From contig BDIU01000381.1 in NCBI GenBank assembly GCA_002118135.1, forward strand, positions 118,891 to 182,890: 64,000 nucleotides of DNA, written 5' to 3'. Positions 12,701 to 25,311 of the stretch are shown piece after piece; position 1 is the stretch's first letter; each line of letters starts with the position of its first letter. Both the position numbers and the translations under genes were made by a program. The DNA comes from Trebouxia sp. TZW2008. Taxonomy: Eukaryota > Chlorophyta > Trebouxiophyceae > Trebouxiales > Trebouxiaceae. The notes below the pieces were generated by a model. That model had not been told where the DNA came from. It saw nothing but the letters and a program-made list of their open reading frames with translations, and ran no database searches.

Positions 12701-15700
12701 TGCATCAGGCACTTCTCATCTGACTTGATGCTTCTGGTCTGGCAGCACAATGCTGCATTATGATAAATTGTGGTGCACCTTGAGCGTAGCATGAAGCAGT
12801 AAGGCATCAGAGAAGCAAACGCCAATACAGTGAGCTCTCTTTGCAACGATTGCCTTGGTAACCAAGAAAAATGTCCCTACATCGAATTGTCCTTACTCCA
12901 AGGGACCACTGCAGTCAGAATGCAGTGTTTGGATACCAATGGCGTGCTCCTTACATCAAGATTGTCCTTACACTGAATGTCCTTACAATGAGAGTTTAAC
13001 AGCAGCAACACCGTGAAGCAGTACGGCATCAGACAAGCAGAAGCCAACAGCAGCAACATCAAAACAGAGATGCTGCATAGTAGCAACATGTCACAGCAAT
13101 ATGCACCTGAACATCAGCATGACACAAGGTTGACACATTGAGCAGCATGACTTGCAGCAATGATGCACTGCCAAATTGTTCAGTGACCAAAAGAAGTAAA
13201 AACTGGTGTACTGCAGCTCTGGAAAAAACACATTAGCGCTTGAAAGTGATGATACTGATTTCAGAAACACACCTGCTCTTGTGCTCGCTGCCAGGGCAGG
13301 GCAGGCCCCTTCCTGCCCTTCATGAGCTCCACAAACTGCCCTAGTTCAGCCACCTCCTGCTGCATTTTGGCCTGTCCAGCTTCCATTGTACCAATCTGCC
13401 TCTGCATGCCTCGAAGGCCTGTCTTCATCTGGTTGTGCCCTGACGCGCCTTGTTGAAGTTGCTGTGACAGGACTGCTTGCTGCTTCTCGCTTTTGATCAG
13501 CCTGTCCAACAGCCCCTGATGATCAACCTTCAGCCTTTGCTGCCCTACACAGGCAAAGATAGCTGTTTTGGGCTCAATTTTTACAAAAACTGCTGTGACA
13601 GAAATGCTTGCCGCTTTTTGCTTTTGAACAGCCTGTCCAACAGCCCTTGATGATCGACCTTCAGCCATTCTGTTGTCCTACGTGGGCAAAGATAGTTGTC
13701 ACTAGGGTTACTTCTTCTGACTCTGCGCTTGATGCCTCCTGCTGTAGCTGCTGTGTCAGGATTGCTTGATGTTTCTCGCTTTTGATTAGCCTGCCTAGCA
13801 GCCCTTGATGATCAACCTTCAGCCTTTGTTGGCAAGCTGTTATCCCCAGGACTGTGTATCTTGCTGTGGAGCGTTCTGCGTTTTCCCACATGACTTGGTT
13901 ATACACAGGCTGCGCAGCACAACATAACATAACACAAACATCAGGCAGATGATCACGCATTATTTGCTGCATCATGTTTCTTGAGTGTCGCTGACTCAAG
14001 AGGTTGGCAAACATGTGTACAGTTATCTGCTATCATGCATGACGCATGAGCACATCGTGGCTTGAGACTCGTACACTTGCACATTTGCCAGGCCTTTGTA
14101 CTGACTGTTATGTCATTGAGTCATTACAGTCATTGCACGATATGCTTGCACTAAAGCTGACCTGCATTGAGACTTCCCAGCATCTGCCGCAGCATCTGCT
14201 CCACGTATCTCTCCAGGCGATGAGTCGTGCCTCTTACGTCATCCAGATCTTGACTCAGCGCCTCCAGGCGGGCATCTAAATCCAGGTCAGCACTCCCGCT
14301 GTTCATGCCTGAATTGGCTGCAAGCGCTTGCTGCGCCTGTTGCACTTCTTCCACATTTGCATGCAGCAATTCCAACTCCTGTTGGCACTGCTCACGCACC
14401 TGCAGTGCAAGCAATTGTGACACAGCGGACGATTCATACATCCATGCTGGTGATGAGTACAACCCACCATGTTGGCGTTGCTGTGCATCCAACTCTACCT
14501 CTAGCTGCTGCTGGCACTGCTCTTGCACCTTACAGACAACCCACAATGATCACAATGAGTTGATGAGTTGATGGATTGCATTGTGCTTTCAATGCAGCGC
14601 CAAGTGCAATGATCCACAGCATTGAGGTTCTGTACTGACCCCTAAGTCAGCATGTACCGAGTCCAGCTGCTGCTGGCAAGGCTCAAACTTCTGCAGCATA
14701 GGCATCACCAACCCATGGTTACGCAGGGTGCATTAGTCTTAGATGCAGCGCCCTACGATCTGGCCCTAGGATCGGGGATATCTGTGCCTAGCGCACTTCG
14801 TCTTGATTGGCATGCAGCGTCTTCAGCTGCTGCTGGCTCTGCTGACACATCAGAGATACAAGCCACAATGACCATCAAGAACTGATCTATTCATGGATGG
14901 GTTGTCTGATTGACTGCTTGAAACCATGCATTGTGCTTCTGTGGTGGTGTGCAACAGCTCATAACACAGGCGTGCGGCAATCATTCCACCACTAGCATGT
15001 AGGATGTAGATGCTGGCATGCCTCTTGCAACTGTACTTGCATGATACTGTTCAAGCTGAGGGATGTGACCGTCAGCTCTTCAAAACCGTCTCCATCCATT
15101 GCGCCACCGTTAGGACATTGGACCTGTTTGAAAAGCACATACCATGCATGTGAATATCCATCCCAGAGCAAGCTTTGACCAGTGCTCAAGAACTCATCAA
15201 GCCTCATCTTGTTGTTGTAAAGGCTCAATTTACGTCATTGTGATGGTCGTTATGGTCATCAACTGAAGCAAAACCAAGTAGGTCAAGCTGTGCAGGCATA
15301 AGACTTGCTAGACTTGCTGCTGGTGGGGGCTGCAGTCAATAGCCCTGGGTCCTTTTGTGTTCCAGCCTGTTCGCAATCTGGTCTAAGCGCTCCTCCATTT
15401 GGTGGATGGTTGGGTGGTTTAGACAGGTAATTCAACCCTGTAGACCTAGTGCTTGTGCATGCTGCTGACCTGTTGCACTTGCTGTTGATAGGGGCTGCAG
15501 TCAATAGCTCTAGGGGTGCGTTTGTGCTCCAGCCTGTTGGCGATCTGGTCAAAGCGCTCCTCCATGCGGTACCAGTTGCCACGCAGGCCGCCCAACAAGC
15601 CATCAAAATGCTGGCTGGCACTCTCTACTTGCACACGCCAGCTGTCAAGATCACTCAATCTGGCCCTGCATAGAAGTCAGAAGCTCGTTACTGTGATGCA

Positions 15701-18012
15701 TTGCCTCACCACAGCGTGATACAGCTAACACAGCACTTTTCATATCCATGTAAGTATGGAATGACACAGCAAAGCACAGCTGATTGTATGCTTCAAAGTA
15801 GCACAAAACAGCGCAGCATAACGCTGCAAATTGAGCCATTGTAGCAGGAAATCCAACAATTCATTGTGAGAGGAAGCCACATGTGGAAACATCTTGCAGA
15901 AACAGCAAATCCAAAGTTGTAAAGTCACCTAGGTATCTCTACCGGAAGACCTGAAATATATCAAAAGCCAGCATAGCATTGGCTTGTGCAACTGATTCTT
16001 CATTGAACTCATGATGGTTAGCCAGTGCTTGAGCATACCTAATTTCAGAGCCATCACTCTGCACAAGAGCAAGCACAGCAGCAGCTTGGGCCCCAGCGTC
16101 ATTCATCTGATGCTTCCAGCCCTCAATGTTGCTGCCCAGGGCCTTGATGTGCTCCACCTCGCTGCTCATGGCGCTGTGAGTGCTCTCTATGTGCTGCAGC
16201 CTGCACACCACGAAGCACTCCATCATGCATCCACACAACTGTTGCATTCTCAGGCTGTCTTCTGTGCAAGCTAGACGCTCATCACGCCGTGGTCGTTTTG
16301 CAGGCGCTGCAGCCTGCACGCCATGAAGCTCGAATTACAATGACAGAAGTAGAGTGTACATGCCAGCAAAGAAGCTAGGTGTTTGTATGCGCTTCCTGTC
16401 TTGCCAGGCAGTAAGCATGCGTTCTGTCATTTCGGACTGCATCTCGCGTCCGTGCTGTTCACGTACAGCGTATTAACGCATTCCAGAAATGCCGCACCCT
16501 GCGCATCAACTAAGCGAGCATCTACTCAGCAGCAGCTTCACCAACTCTGTCTGTAGACATGCTCAGTCATGTATGCACAGCTGCTTGGATGTGCTGTGAA
16601 CTGTTCATCATGCATGCTCGAGTCAATCTAATCAACTGTGCCATAGCTGAGTGGCGGCCATTCCAACAGAACAGGTGCAACAGCCCCTTGCCCCTCCTTG
16701 CCGCTGCTAAGGGCCCAATTTCGCTGTCCAGCACTGACCCACAGTCAGACAGTCACATATTGCTCACCTGTACTCTAGCTCAATAGCTCCCATCCCTATA
16801 GGTGCAACAGTGCCTTGCCCTTCTTTGCCAGTGCTTAGGGCCCAATTTTCCTTTCCACTGCTTTGAAGCACTCTGCTTGGTGAACCGCTCGCCTTAGAAT
16901 CTGGAGAGGAGGAAGAGCTAAAGGGCTGCACTGTGTGGTATGGTGTGGGGGGCGAGGCTGTAGCCCCTTGGGGTCTTTGAGGGGTGGCTGAGGAGCCAAA
17001 GGCCTGGACTGTGTGATATGCTGTGGGGGGTGTGGCTGTAGGCCCCATGGTTCTTTGGGGGGTGCTTGGGGATCGGAAGAGACCCAGTCTGTTTCTGCGC
17101 AGGCAGCTGGTGATGAGGTCCATAGCCTGGGGTGCATATGTCTCGCAAGGGTTCCCTGCAGCCAGCATAAGAAATCAGCAAGGAATCAGAGAATGCGGCT
17201 GTGAGAATACGATCAAGCCTCTGTTGGCCTTGCTCAACTTCTTTTGCCACCCATACTACCATCAAGAAGGTATGTTGCATCTAGTGGGTGTGAGGTAAGA
17301 TTTGCGCTTGCTGCTGCCTGACTGTGTACTACTCAAGCATAGGCAGCTCAGCTAGATTGGTGCATAAACACAACAGAGCGTGGTGCAGTCAACCGCTTAT
17401 CACTCGCATGCAGCTGCGTCATTGCCTTGAGCATGCTCTAGGTGTTTGACATACTATTTGCAGTTCGTGCAAACTTGAGTGGTCAACTGAAGGAGAATGG
17501 ACATACCTGCCAAGTCCAGGGTGGTAAGGGTAGAGTTGTCTGACTGCAACATGCTGGCAAAGGCATCAGCCCCTCTGCAGCCTATGTTGTTCCCTGCATG
17601 CCAGGCATGCACCATAAGCAAAGCTAATTATTTGAATCAATGTATTTGGTACACCATCAGTCACACTGCTGTACCTGGCAGCTCAAGTGTACTCAGGCAT
17701 TGGTTGACAGCAACAGCCTCAGCCAGCAGCTCAGCTCCAGAATCGTTGAGCGTACAGCCTGCGAGCATTTTCGATGTAAAGAAAGGAGATTGTGGACGAA
17801 TGCTGTCGTAGAGCAGCTTGGCCGTTTCACAATCTGGCACCTTTCAGTCGCAGTCCACCAGCGAAAGGGCTGCATTTCAGAGCATTGGCCACATCACTGA
17901 TTTGCTGCAAGTTCAGTGCTTCAGAGAAGCTGAGAAACCCGGACACCGGGGGCGTCTTGCTGCCATCGAGAACGCTGAGAAGATCGGTCAAACAGCTAGA
18001 CATGCTGAGCAC
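9782..18012 (-). CDS. LRR (RNI-type) plus coiled-coil protein, downstream paralogue
   Basis: Minus-strand exons, 5' to 3': 18012-about 17830; 17760-17675; about 17585-17502; about 17155-16770; about 16205-15950; about 15660-15470; about 14545-14160; about 13544-13271; about 12460-11810; about 11530-11269; 10652-9782. The first exons encode a short N-terminal unit, then LRRs split one per exon (CTLNDSGAELLAEAV; NNIGCRGADAFASML; NPCETYAPQAMDLI) with phase-1 junctions. The remainder is Gln/Ala/Glu-rich heptad-like coiled coil, then a Ser/Arg-rich tail (SPSPPRQRT; RDSR-ANDM repeats) to the stop at 9782. It matches the gene at 18515-25311 exon by exon, so the two arose by tandem duplication. LRR followed by long coiled coil recalls centrosomal or scaffold proteins such as LRRC45. 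That is only an architectural analogy. Start chosen because both paralogues have ATG at the same place. Confidence 0.6.
11426..11453 (-). repeat. (ATC)n run encoding poly-Asp
   Basis: On the minus strand this triplet run encodes nine consecutive Asp residues within the about 11530-11269 exon of the LRR/coiled-coil gene. Confidence 0.85.
12826..13005 (+). mobile_element. MITE-like element, copy 1
   Basis: It starts tacagtgagctctctttgca, followed by a 'ttgccttggtaacc' block, a central 'ccactgcagtcagaatgcag' palindrome-like block and several 'tgtccttac' motifs, ending in 'cttacaatgagag'. It has the same order of blocks as 23624-23798. There is no coding capacity. The TACAGT..CTCTTT ends resemble Tc1/mariner- or pogo-type MITEs. 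It lies in an intron of the LRR gene. Confidence 0.6.
13560..13840 (-). repeat. Two exon-start echoes of exon 13544-13271
   Basis: The real exon starts QRLKVDHQGLLDRLIKSEKQ. Degenerate copies of this start lie upstream on the minus strand at about 13560-13690 and 13735-13838. The second still reads QRLKVDHQGLLGRLIKSEKH but has no downstream exon body. Confidence 0.85.
15310..15405 (-). repeat. Exon-end echo of exon about 15660-15470
   Basis: The bases repeat about 15480-15575 (the region encoding FDQIANRLEHKRTPRAIDCS) with scattered substitutions. They lie in the following intron, downstream on the minus strand. Confidence 0.8.
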
Positions 18013-18514
18013 TGCCTGATCACAGCAGTATGCTTCGATAGCAACAGCAAACCAGTCTCATCATCGGCAGAAGGCGCTATGAGCAGCGAGCATCGCATAC
18101 GGTCCCATACCAGCAAGCGCTCGTTAGGTTGCGCCTGGTCAAACCGTTGGAGTTGCACACACACGATGGATTCTGGCAATTTTGAAAATGTGCACATGTG
18201 CAGTGCTGATAACGGTTATCCATTGGAGTCATGTCAAGCACCATAAAACCATGGCTGCCGAAGGAAATTATCAATTCAAGCCAATGATACCAACACAATG
18301 TCGACACGAGGCTGTCTGAGCCAGGCCCTGTTCACAACTAAATCTTGCAATAAAATGATCAAGCGCGTTCCTTTTGGAATTTTTGCAACCGTATCAACTT
18401 TTCAATGTTCAACGCAGCTGTTGTGCACATTCACTTCGACTTCTTGCAAAATTGTTGCCACGACAACACAGGCAAACATGTCAGCAATGACGACCACTAT
18501 ACAGATGGACCATT
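18013..18514. other. Intergenic spacer between tandem LRR paralogues
   Basis: About 500 bp between the stop of the upstream paralogue (18515) and the proposed start of the downstream one (18012), both on the minus strand. It probably holds the downstream gene's promoter. No clear motif was seen. Confidence 0.4.
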
Positions 18515-21500
18515 CTACAGATAGCGGTATGGGGCATCAGCAAAGCTAGTGCCAAAGAAGCTATGCCTAGCTTGACTTCTGTTCAGCTGACTGTCATGGG
18601 TAATGCCTCCTCCATGCGATTGAGGCAGGCTCTGACTGTGCACAGCACGGTTGCTCACATCTGCTGGCTCTGACCTTGACACACTGGCTGCCGATGTTGA
18701 TGATGCATTGCCAACAACACTGGAATCACCAGCCCTCTCTACAGCCACTGTGGCAATTTCTGCTCCATCGGTGGTGACGCCTGCCTTGTGCTCATGCAAA
18801 CTGTGCCTGTGCTGCTGGTCAATGTCACTGCTGCTGCCAGTGTGTATGCTGGCTAGAGTCTGCCGCTTGCGCTTCTGAGTGGTGTCAGGCTTTCTGTCCT
18901 TCGCCATCTGAGCGACCTGTACTGTCAGGTTGGCTACGTCAGACTGCAGACTGCTGATGGTTGCTTCATAGTGCTGTAGCTGCTGCTGCACAGCTGCATT
19001 AGTATTTGCTTGGGACTGTGGTTCAGCTGCTTGCTGGCCTGCCGCCGCAGACCCATTCACCTGCAATGCAGTTCACAGCAGTCTTTCCATGCGCCTTGCA
19101 AGGTTCACCAGAGACTTTGATGGCATCTTTATCCAGGAGCATAATTGTAAAATTGCACATGGCCTTCAAGCGCGACGTGCACATGACAGCATGCCATGTA
19201 ATGATTAGACAGGCACGTTGCAGGCAGTTGACAAGAATTCCCAACTGTCACAGAAACAGCATATGACCCTTCTGCAATGTGAAAGACCTGACAAAGCCTA
19301 AAGGTGAATATCAAAGAAGTTGTGCTTACTGTGCAGCAGTTATAGAAAGAAACGTAGTGTAAAATCGATCAGCACATCATGCAGCCCTAGTATAATGACA
19401 GACTGCAAGGCTCACCTCATCAGTCTCTTGCCTATCTGAAGCATCACTGGGGACCCCACCATTACTGTTTGCTTGTGGCTCAGTGCCTGTTGCAGCCTGG
19501 CTCTGCTGTGATCTTGACTGATCTGCTGACTCAGCATTGCCTGTGCTGTCACTCACATTGGATGGCAGTGTCAACCTTGGCACAGCACGCTGATGGGGCT
19601 GCAGGGCAGGGCTCTGGCAACTGCCCTGCCCTGCATGAAGGGCATCTGCCTTCTGCCCTGACCGCTGCTGCAGCTGCATGAGGTGTGTCTGCAGCTGGTG
19701 CCAATGCTGCGGCAGTTCTATCCCTGCTTCTGTCAACAGGCTGTGAAAGGCAGCAAAAGCCCCATCAAACTGGTCTGAAAGGGCAGCTTGGGTCTCCTTG
19801 AAAGCCAGCAGGCTTGTGACTAGGGCCTCTGTCTGTTGAGCCCTGACTGCTTCGGCATCAGAAAATTTGGCGGCTTCTGCCATGGCTGATTCCAGTTTTG
19901 CCAGCCTTTCAGAAAACCTGTGCAGCACCTGCGCCCAACACCAGCTTGTTATTTCTTTCTTCATGTGTGCTGGACAGGCTCAGCAGGTCCAGCTGGGTAC
20001 GCACTGGAGCAAGCAACTGTCTCCGACCAGTTTGGTCCTGTGCTATCCTGAGCCATTGGTATTGGGCATGAAGGATGATGACACCAGCTTGCGACCTGGC
20101 CAAAATGTCCTATCTGATGCTGCACTATGCTTCCAGAGATAGTTGATGCACAGCTGCAATGTGTTCAAGATTGCATTCCAAAGCTTCATTCTCATATTTT
20201 GGAAGATATTGCATCAGAAGATGTGCTAGAATCATAGATTTGGTAACCTCAGCCACAACGACTTCACCAAACAGCAGTTGACCTTTTGACAATGGTACAT
20301 GCAGTGTACAAGAAGTCTGAACAAATGCAGCTGACTCTCACATGTTATGTGTGCGCTGTAAGGCTGCACACATCAAGGAAAAACAGGCTGGCATGACATG
20401 CAGGAAGACAACAACCAGAGTCTCTGCCATCAAATGTCACCATTGGAGCAGAAGCAGCCAAGATTTCATGCAATGCACAACAATTTGAGCTTTCCAGCGT
20501 GACTCATGATGTCAGGCGTGCTTGCAATGCAAAACACAATGAAGGCTTTCCAGCATGACTCACAATGTCTGGTGCTCGCGTGAAGGGTGACTGCGGCCTC
20601 TGGCGGGCAGTCAGCAACACCTCAATGGCTCTTTCAGTAGCCGGCCTCACATCACGGTAGGACTGCGATCCAGATCCTGGAGTGGCCTGACTCAACCCAT
20701 GTGAGGGAGTCACAGAGTCAGCAGTCTGTCTGTGAGGTGTGTGCAGGGCAGCTGTCAGCTGGGTCTGTTCCAAACGGCCTTGTTGCACTTGGGTTTGCAA
20801 CTCAGCGACTGTGGCTGCTAGCTGGGCATGGTCTGCTGATTGCACCTGGCTCTGCAGTGTGGAGACTATCGCTGCCAGCTGTTCATGATCTGCCTTCAAG
20901 CGCAGTTGCTCTGCGATGAGTGAAACACCACAGGATCTCAGTACAGTCAGCCACATGCTGAATGCAGAAGCTTGCAGAACTTTGTAGTGTGCCAACAGCA
21001 CAAGGCTCAAAGAGCCAGCTGCTGAACTGATTCATGCCGCAATCAGGCAGCAGCGTAAAACCAAATTCCAAGGGAGGTGTGTAGTAAATATTGAGCATTA
21101 CAGCAGCGCTTGGCCAGGAGCACAACTCAAGACTGACTTTCGCATACTTGCCGAACATAAAAGCAACAGAAGCTTTGCAACTCTGGACCGGTGCTCTCTG
21201 TCAACACAGTGTGCAATGCTTGACAGGCAAGCAGGCTGAAGCCATATGCAGGCAATGCAAGAAATGCAAACAGAGCAGGCCTGCAAGTGAGTAACACTAC
21301 AGACCAGGGCTGAGTGCTGACCTTGATTGGCTAGGCTTATCATGTCCTTCAGCATGGTGTTAATGCAGGCTAACATTTGGAATGCTTGCCATGCACACAA
21401 GCGTCACAATATCCTCCATGCTGGGCCAATGCGTGCTCAACACAAATGATGTGCACATGCAGGCTTGGTATGCGCTCATGCTGGGGCTGAGCGCAGACCT

Positions 21501-24500
21501 TGATTGGCTAGACTCATCATGTCCTTCAGCATGGTATTGATGTAGGTGTCCAGCTTGTCCGTGTGAGCATGCATGCTTCCAAAGCTCTCCTCCAGGGTCT
21601 GCAACCGCTCATCTAGGTCCAGATCTGTCATGCTTTGTGCAAAGCCCTGGTGCGCCTGCTGGCTTTGCTGGATGCTGTCTTGCAGCACAGCCAGCTCTTG
21701 CTGCCACCACTCATTTGCCTGTGCAGCAGATGGATCCTTTACATTGATTGCAAAGCTGTTATTAAAGAGCAAGATTATGTCTGTCATGCTTTGTGTGAAG
21801 CACTGCTGCGCCTGCCGGGTTTGCTGAATGCTGTTTTGCAGCACAGCTAGCTTCTACTGCCGCCACTCATTTGCCTGTATGACACCGCAATTTTGCTAAA
21901 TATTACAGAAGAAAAGCCGTTGAAATGTTGCAGAAAAGGGGAAACAAGGGAAAACAGCTGTGCGTCCAATTCTGCTGTGCCTGCTGGCTTTGCTGGATGC
22001 TGACTAGCAGCACAGCCAGCTCTTGCTACCCTCGTTCACCTGCAATGTGCATGGGTGGCAGCAGGAGCTAGGTGTGCTGCAAGACAGCATCCAGCAAAGC
22101 CATCAGGCGCAGCAGGAATTCACGCACGGCTCTTTTGCCTTGTTTTTCGTTTGTTCTTTGGCATTTCAACAGCTTTTTCTTCTGCGGAATCAAGCAAATT
22201 GCAGTGTCACACAGGCAAATGAGTGGTGGCAGCAGGAGCTAGCTGTGCTGCAAGACAGCATTCAGCAAGTCCAACAGGCACAGCAGGGCTTCACACACAG
22301 CTCTTTTGCCTTATTTGCCCTGTCTTCTGATGCACTTTGACAGACCTAACCTTCCTCGCGGTCTTCTGCCTTGGCTTCGCCACCAATGGGAGTGGTGAGA
22401 GCACTTGTTCTTTTACCAGAAAAAGCTATGGAAGTGCACAAGAACAGAAGGACAAAAGGAAGAAGAGCTGTGTGCAAAGCCCTGCTGGGCGTGCTGGCTT
22501 TGCTGAATGCTGTCTTGCAGCCACAGCTAGTTCTTGCTGCCAGACTTGTTCTCCTGTGTAGCATTATGATGTCTGTCTGTCTGTTTTCATGAAGAAAAGC
22601 TGTTGAAGAGCAGAGAAGAACAGAGGGAAAACCAGAAATAGAACTGGTTGCAAAGCCCTGTGGCGCCTGTTGGATTCGTTGGATGTTGGATTGCAGCACA
22701 GCTAGCTCCTGCTGCCACCCCACATTCATCTGTGCCACCATGATCTTGTCCTTCTTGTGAAACTTGGTTGGAATCAAAAGGGTATAAGGAGAACAACAGG
22801 CAAACTACACAGAGGACTGAGTAGGATTGAATGGAAGAAGATTGGTGAACTCTTTTGTATACTGTTTTTGCTTTCAATCACGTTGTCCTTGCTGATCAGT
22901 AGGTGGATTCATGCATTCAAAAGCAGATAAATATTTAAACAAAGTGAATAAGTGGCTGACCTTGCTGACTTCATGACTGGCTTGCAGGGCGATCTGCCTG
23001 GAAAGATCAGTGGTCAGGTGGTTCACACGGTCTGTGAGTGTATGCCAGCCCTGCCCCATGCGCAGCAGCATGTCTTCATACCTGCTCACCTCAGCCCCCA
23101 CCTGCCCTTTCCAGCTCATTATGCCCCTCAGCTCATCCCTGCATCATATCAATGTGATCAAGCAAGGACCCTTAGTCAGTTGTGCACATAGGCAAGAATG
23201 CGTATCAGCTAGAGCAATTCAAGCGCTGAGTATGCATCCCAGCAATGGTTTGCAGCTGCGAGACATTGTGCATATGCTTGAAACACTGTGTTGCAAGAAT
23301 ATGACTAGATGCACTGGCTTTGCGCACGAGCATTCAACACAGTTTGGCATGCAATTGATGCTCTGAAACAGAGCAATGCCACACAAATGATGCTTTGAAA
23401 AGTCCAGGAGGACCTCTGTTGCGTGCAAAGATTAGCAGATGCTATGCGTTTGCCAATGTACGCAAGCACAAGACACAAGTGCAGCTGGCAACACCCTGCA
23501 TTGCCCGGACAGCATAATGCAAGCATTCTGGCAGTGGCTTGAACCTTGTTGTAGGCAAGAAACCAAGAGGCAGAATTTGTAGGTGCCTCATGCACCTGAA
23601 CTGCCTATCTAATGTACACTGACATCTCTTTTTAATGACTGCCTTGGTTACCAAAAAAGTTGTTCTTACTTACCTATGTCAAAATGTCCTTACTTAGAGG
23701 GAGCACTGCAATTGGAATGCAGTGATCGCTTCCCAATTGCATTGTCCTTACATCAAGCATGTCATTATAATGAGCGTTACAAAGAGAAGTTACTGTAACC
23801 TCATACACACCTGTGGCGCTCCTGTTCATCTCGCATTCTGCTGAGCACTACAACGAGGCCCTCTGCAGCTTCATTGGTCTGTTCCTGCCCACTGTCCAGC
23901 TCTGTCAGGTGCTCTTGCATGTGCTCCACCCTGCTGGTCGCTGCAGCAATGCTGTGTTCCAGCCATACCACCCTGCAGTAAGCCAATGCATGTGTTGACG
24001 GCGCCCTGCATCGCTTGCGTCTTGTCAATGCAGCTGGCTTTGTCTAGTCTCAAATGCATCTCTTGGCAAGCTCTTTTGGACAAGTGCAACATTGTCACAA
24101 GACCATAAAGCTTGCTCAAAGGCTGCACGCATGACTTGGATGCCATGCACAATAAGCATGTGCCATCGCAGAAACAAAGGTATTGCTCAATGGACGGCTT
24201 TCAAGTACCAGCATTGTTGTTGCAGAAGATTGATGATGCTTGCTGAAATACAAGCTTTCACCTGTGCTGCAGGTCGCCAACAAAGATAGAGCTGCTTTTG
24301 TCAGGACTGTGGTTTTCCTTGGTGGAGCGCTTCAGCACATCCCTAGCTGATGCTGCTGATGGCAAAGGGCTGAGAGGGGGAACAGTCGGCTGAGCTGAGG
24401 CTGCAATTTTGGATGCAGCAGGCGTCAACGGGACTGCAGGTCCAGGAGCTTTGTGGCAAAGCTCCCTGTTCTTCTGCAGTGCGTTGGATATGGCCTGCAT

Positions 24501-25311
24501 GGCCTCTGGTGCTTCATGCTCACATGGGTTGTCTGCATAGACACAGACAATGTGTCTTGCACACCTGTACTGACATTCCTTGTCTGGTGCATTCAGTCAC
24601 TTTTGTCTGGGTAAAGCAGCTCTGGAAGCACAGTCAGATCCCTTTCTAAGGACACTTGATGTCAGGACATTCTTGATGTAAGGACAGCGCAACTAATACC
24701 CAATGACTGCATTCTGACTGCAGTGGCACGTCTGAGTAAGGACAATCCAACACAGACAACGTCCTTGGTGACCAAAGCAGTCGCTTCAAAGTCACCATAC
24801 CTGTGAAATCCAAAGTAGTCATTTTGGCATTTCTTTGCAGGCATGCTGCAAACGCCTGGGCACCTCTAACGCCAATATTGTTGCCTGCAGGGAGCATTGC
24901 CCTCAGTCGCACAGTCTTGAAGCAAATGAAATGTCAGCCGTGAAACGTGCTGCTCTCACCAGGAAGCTCTAGTGTGTCTATCGCAGAGTTGTCTGCAAGC
25001 GCTGCGGCGATTAGCGCGGCCCCTGAGTCTTGCAGCTGACATCCTTGAACAGTGCAACAACAGGTAGGTCAGTCAATATGTGGATCAGTCAAGTCTCCAA
25101 CACGCGATGTGGTAAATCAGGCTGTACAAATACCTCTGAGTCGAATGCCAATTCGCGCGCTACTCTCTCTGAGGACGTCTGCAAATCTCTGTATCTGCTC
25201 TAAGGTGAGCTCACCAGCAAAGCTGATGAACCTTGATGGAGATGCAGGCAGCTTGCCCGCTAGGATTGCAACCATATCTGCAAAAGATGGCCTAGAGGGG
25301 GTCGTCATCAT
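18515..25311 (-). CDS. LRR (RNI-type) plus coiled-coil protein, upstream paralogue
   Basis: Exons on the minus strand: 25311-25134, 25043-24960, 24884-24801, 24532-24262, about 23975-23812, about 23125-22965, about 21727-21500, about 20920-20567, about 19930-19415, about 19062-18515. The first four junctions were checked: phases are consistent and give a continuous LRR block (CQLQDSGAALIAAAL; NNIGVRGAQAFAACL; NPCEHEAPEAM). The rest is coiled coil (EWWQQELAVLQDSIQQSQQ; RLKADHEQLAAIVSTLQSQ), then a Gln/Ser-rich tail with a basic KRKRQ patch. Exon order and LRR intron phases match the gene at 9782-18012. It is divergent from the transporter starting at 25772, leaving a shared spacer of about 460 bp. 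Exact function is unknown. A structural or scaffold role is inferred from the coiled coil. Confidence 0.6.
21290..21370 (-). repeat. Exon-end echo of exon about 21727-21500
   Basis: Bases about 21300-21350 repeat 21484-21540, which encodes TMLKDMMSLANQG and the donor region, with a few substitutions. It lies in the intron after the exon, downstream on the minus strand. Confidence 0.85.
21770..22740. repeat. Array of exon-start echoes, some inverted
   Basis: At least six degenerate copies of the start of the 21727 exon (encoding WWQQELAVLQDSIQQ) lie upstream of it. On the minus strand they are at about 21790-21850, 21965-22035, 22470-22545 and 22645-22730. On the plus strand, that is inverted, they are at about 22049-22130 and 22213-22300. 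Flanking intron sequence is carried along (for example 'gttgaaatgttgcagaaaa' against the reverse complement near 22160), giving a unit of roughly 170-180 bp. The two inverted copies face the minus-strand ones and could fold into a long hairpin. Confidence 0.9.
23624..23798 (+). mobile_element. MITE-like element, copy 2
   Basis: It starts 'tacactgacatctcttt' and ends '...cgttacaaagagaagttactgta', imperfect terminal inverted repeats. Internal blocks 'gactgccttggttacc', 'tgtccttac' and 'gcactgcaattggaatgcag' match the copy at 12826. It lies in an intron of the upstream LRR gene. Confidence 0.65.
24630..24805 (-). mobile_element. MITE-like element, copy 3, abutting a splice donor
   Basis: On the minus strand the order is 'gcgactgctttggtcacc', 'attgtccttact', 'ccactgcagtcagaatgcag', 'tgtccttacatcaag', ending 'ccttagaaaggg..tgactgtg'. 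Its 5' end begins at or within the donor of LRR exon 24884-24801 (ACAG|GTATGGTGAC). The terminal repeat may therefore supply the donor. Confidence 0.6.

Noticed and set aside
22023..22340. A separate plus-strand gene encoding WWQQELAVLQDSIQQ
   Set aside because: It is an inverted echo of the minus-strand exon at 21727, with no start, stop or partner exons of its own.
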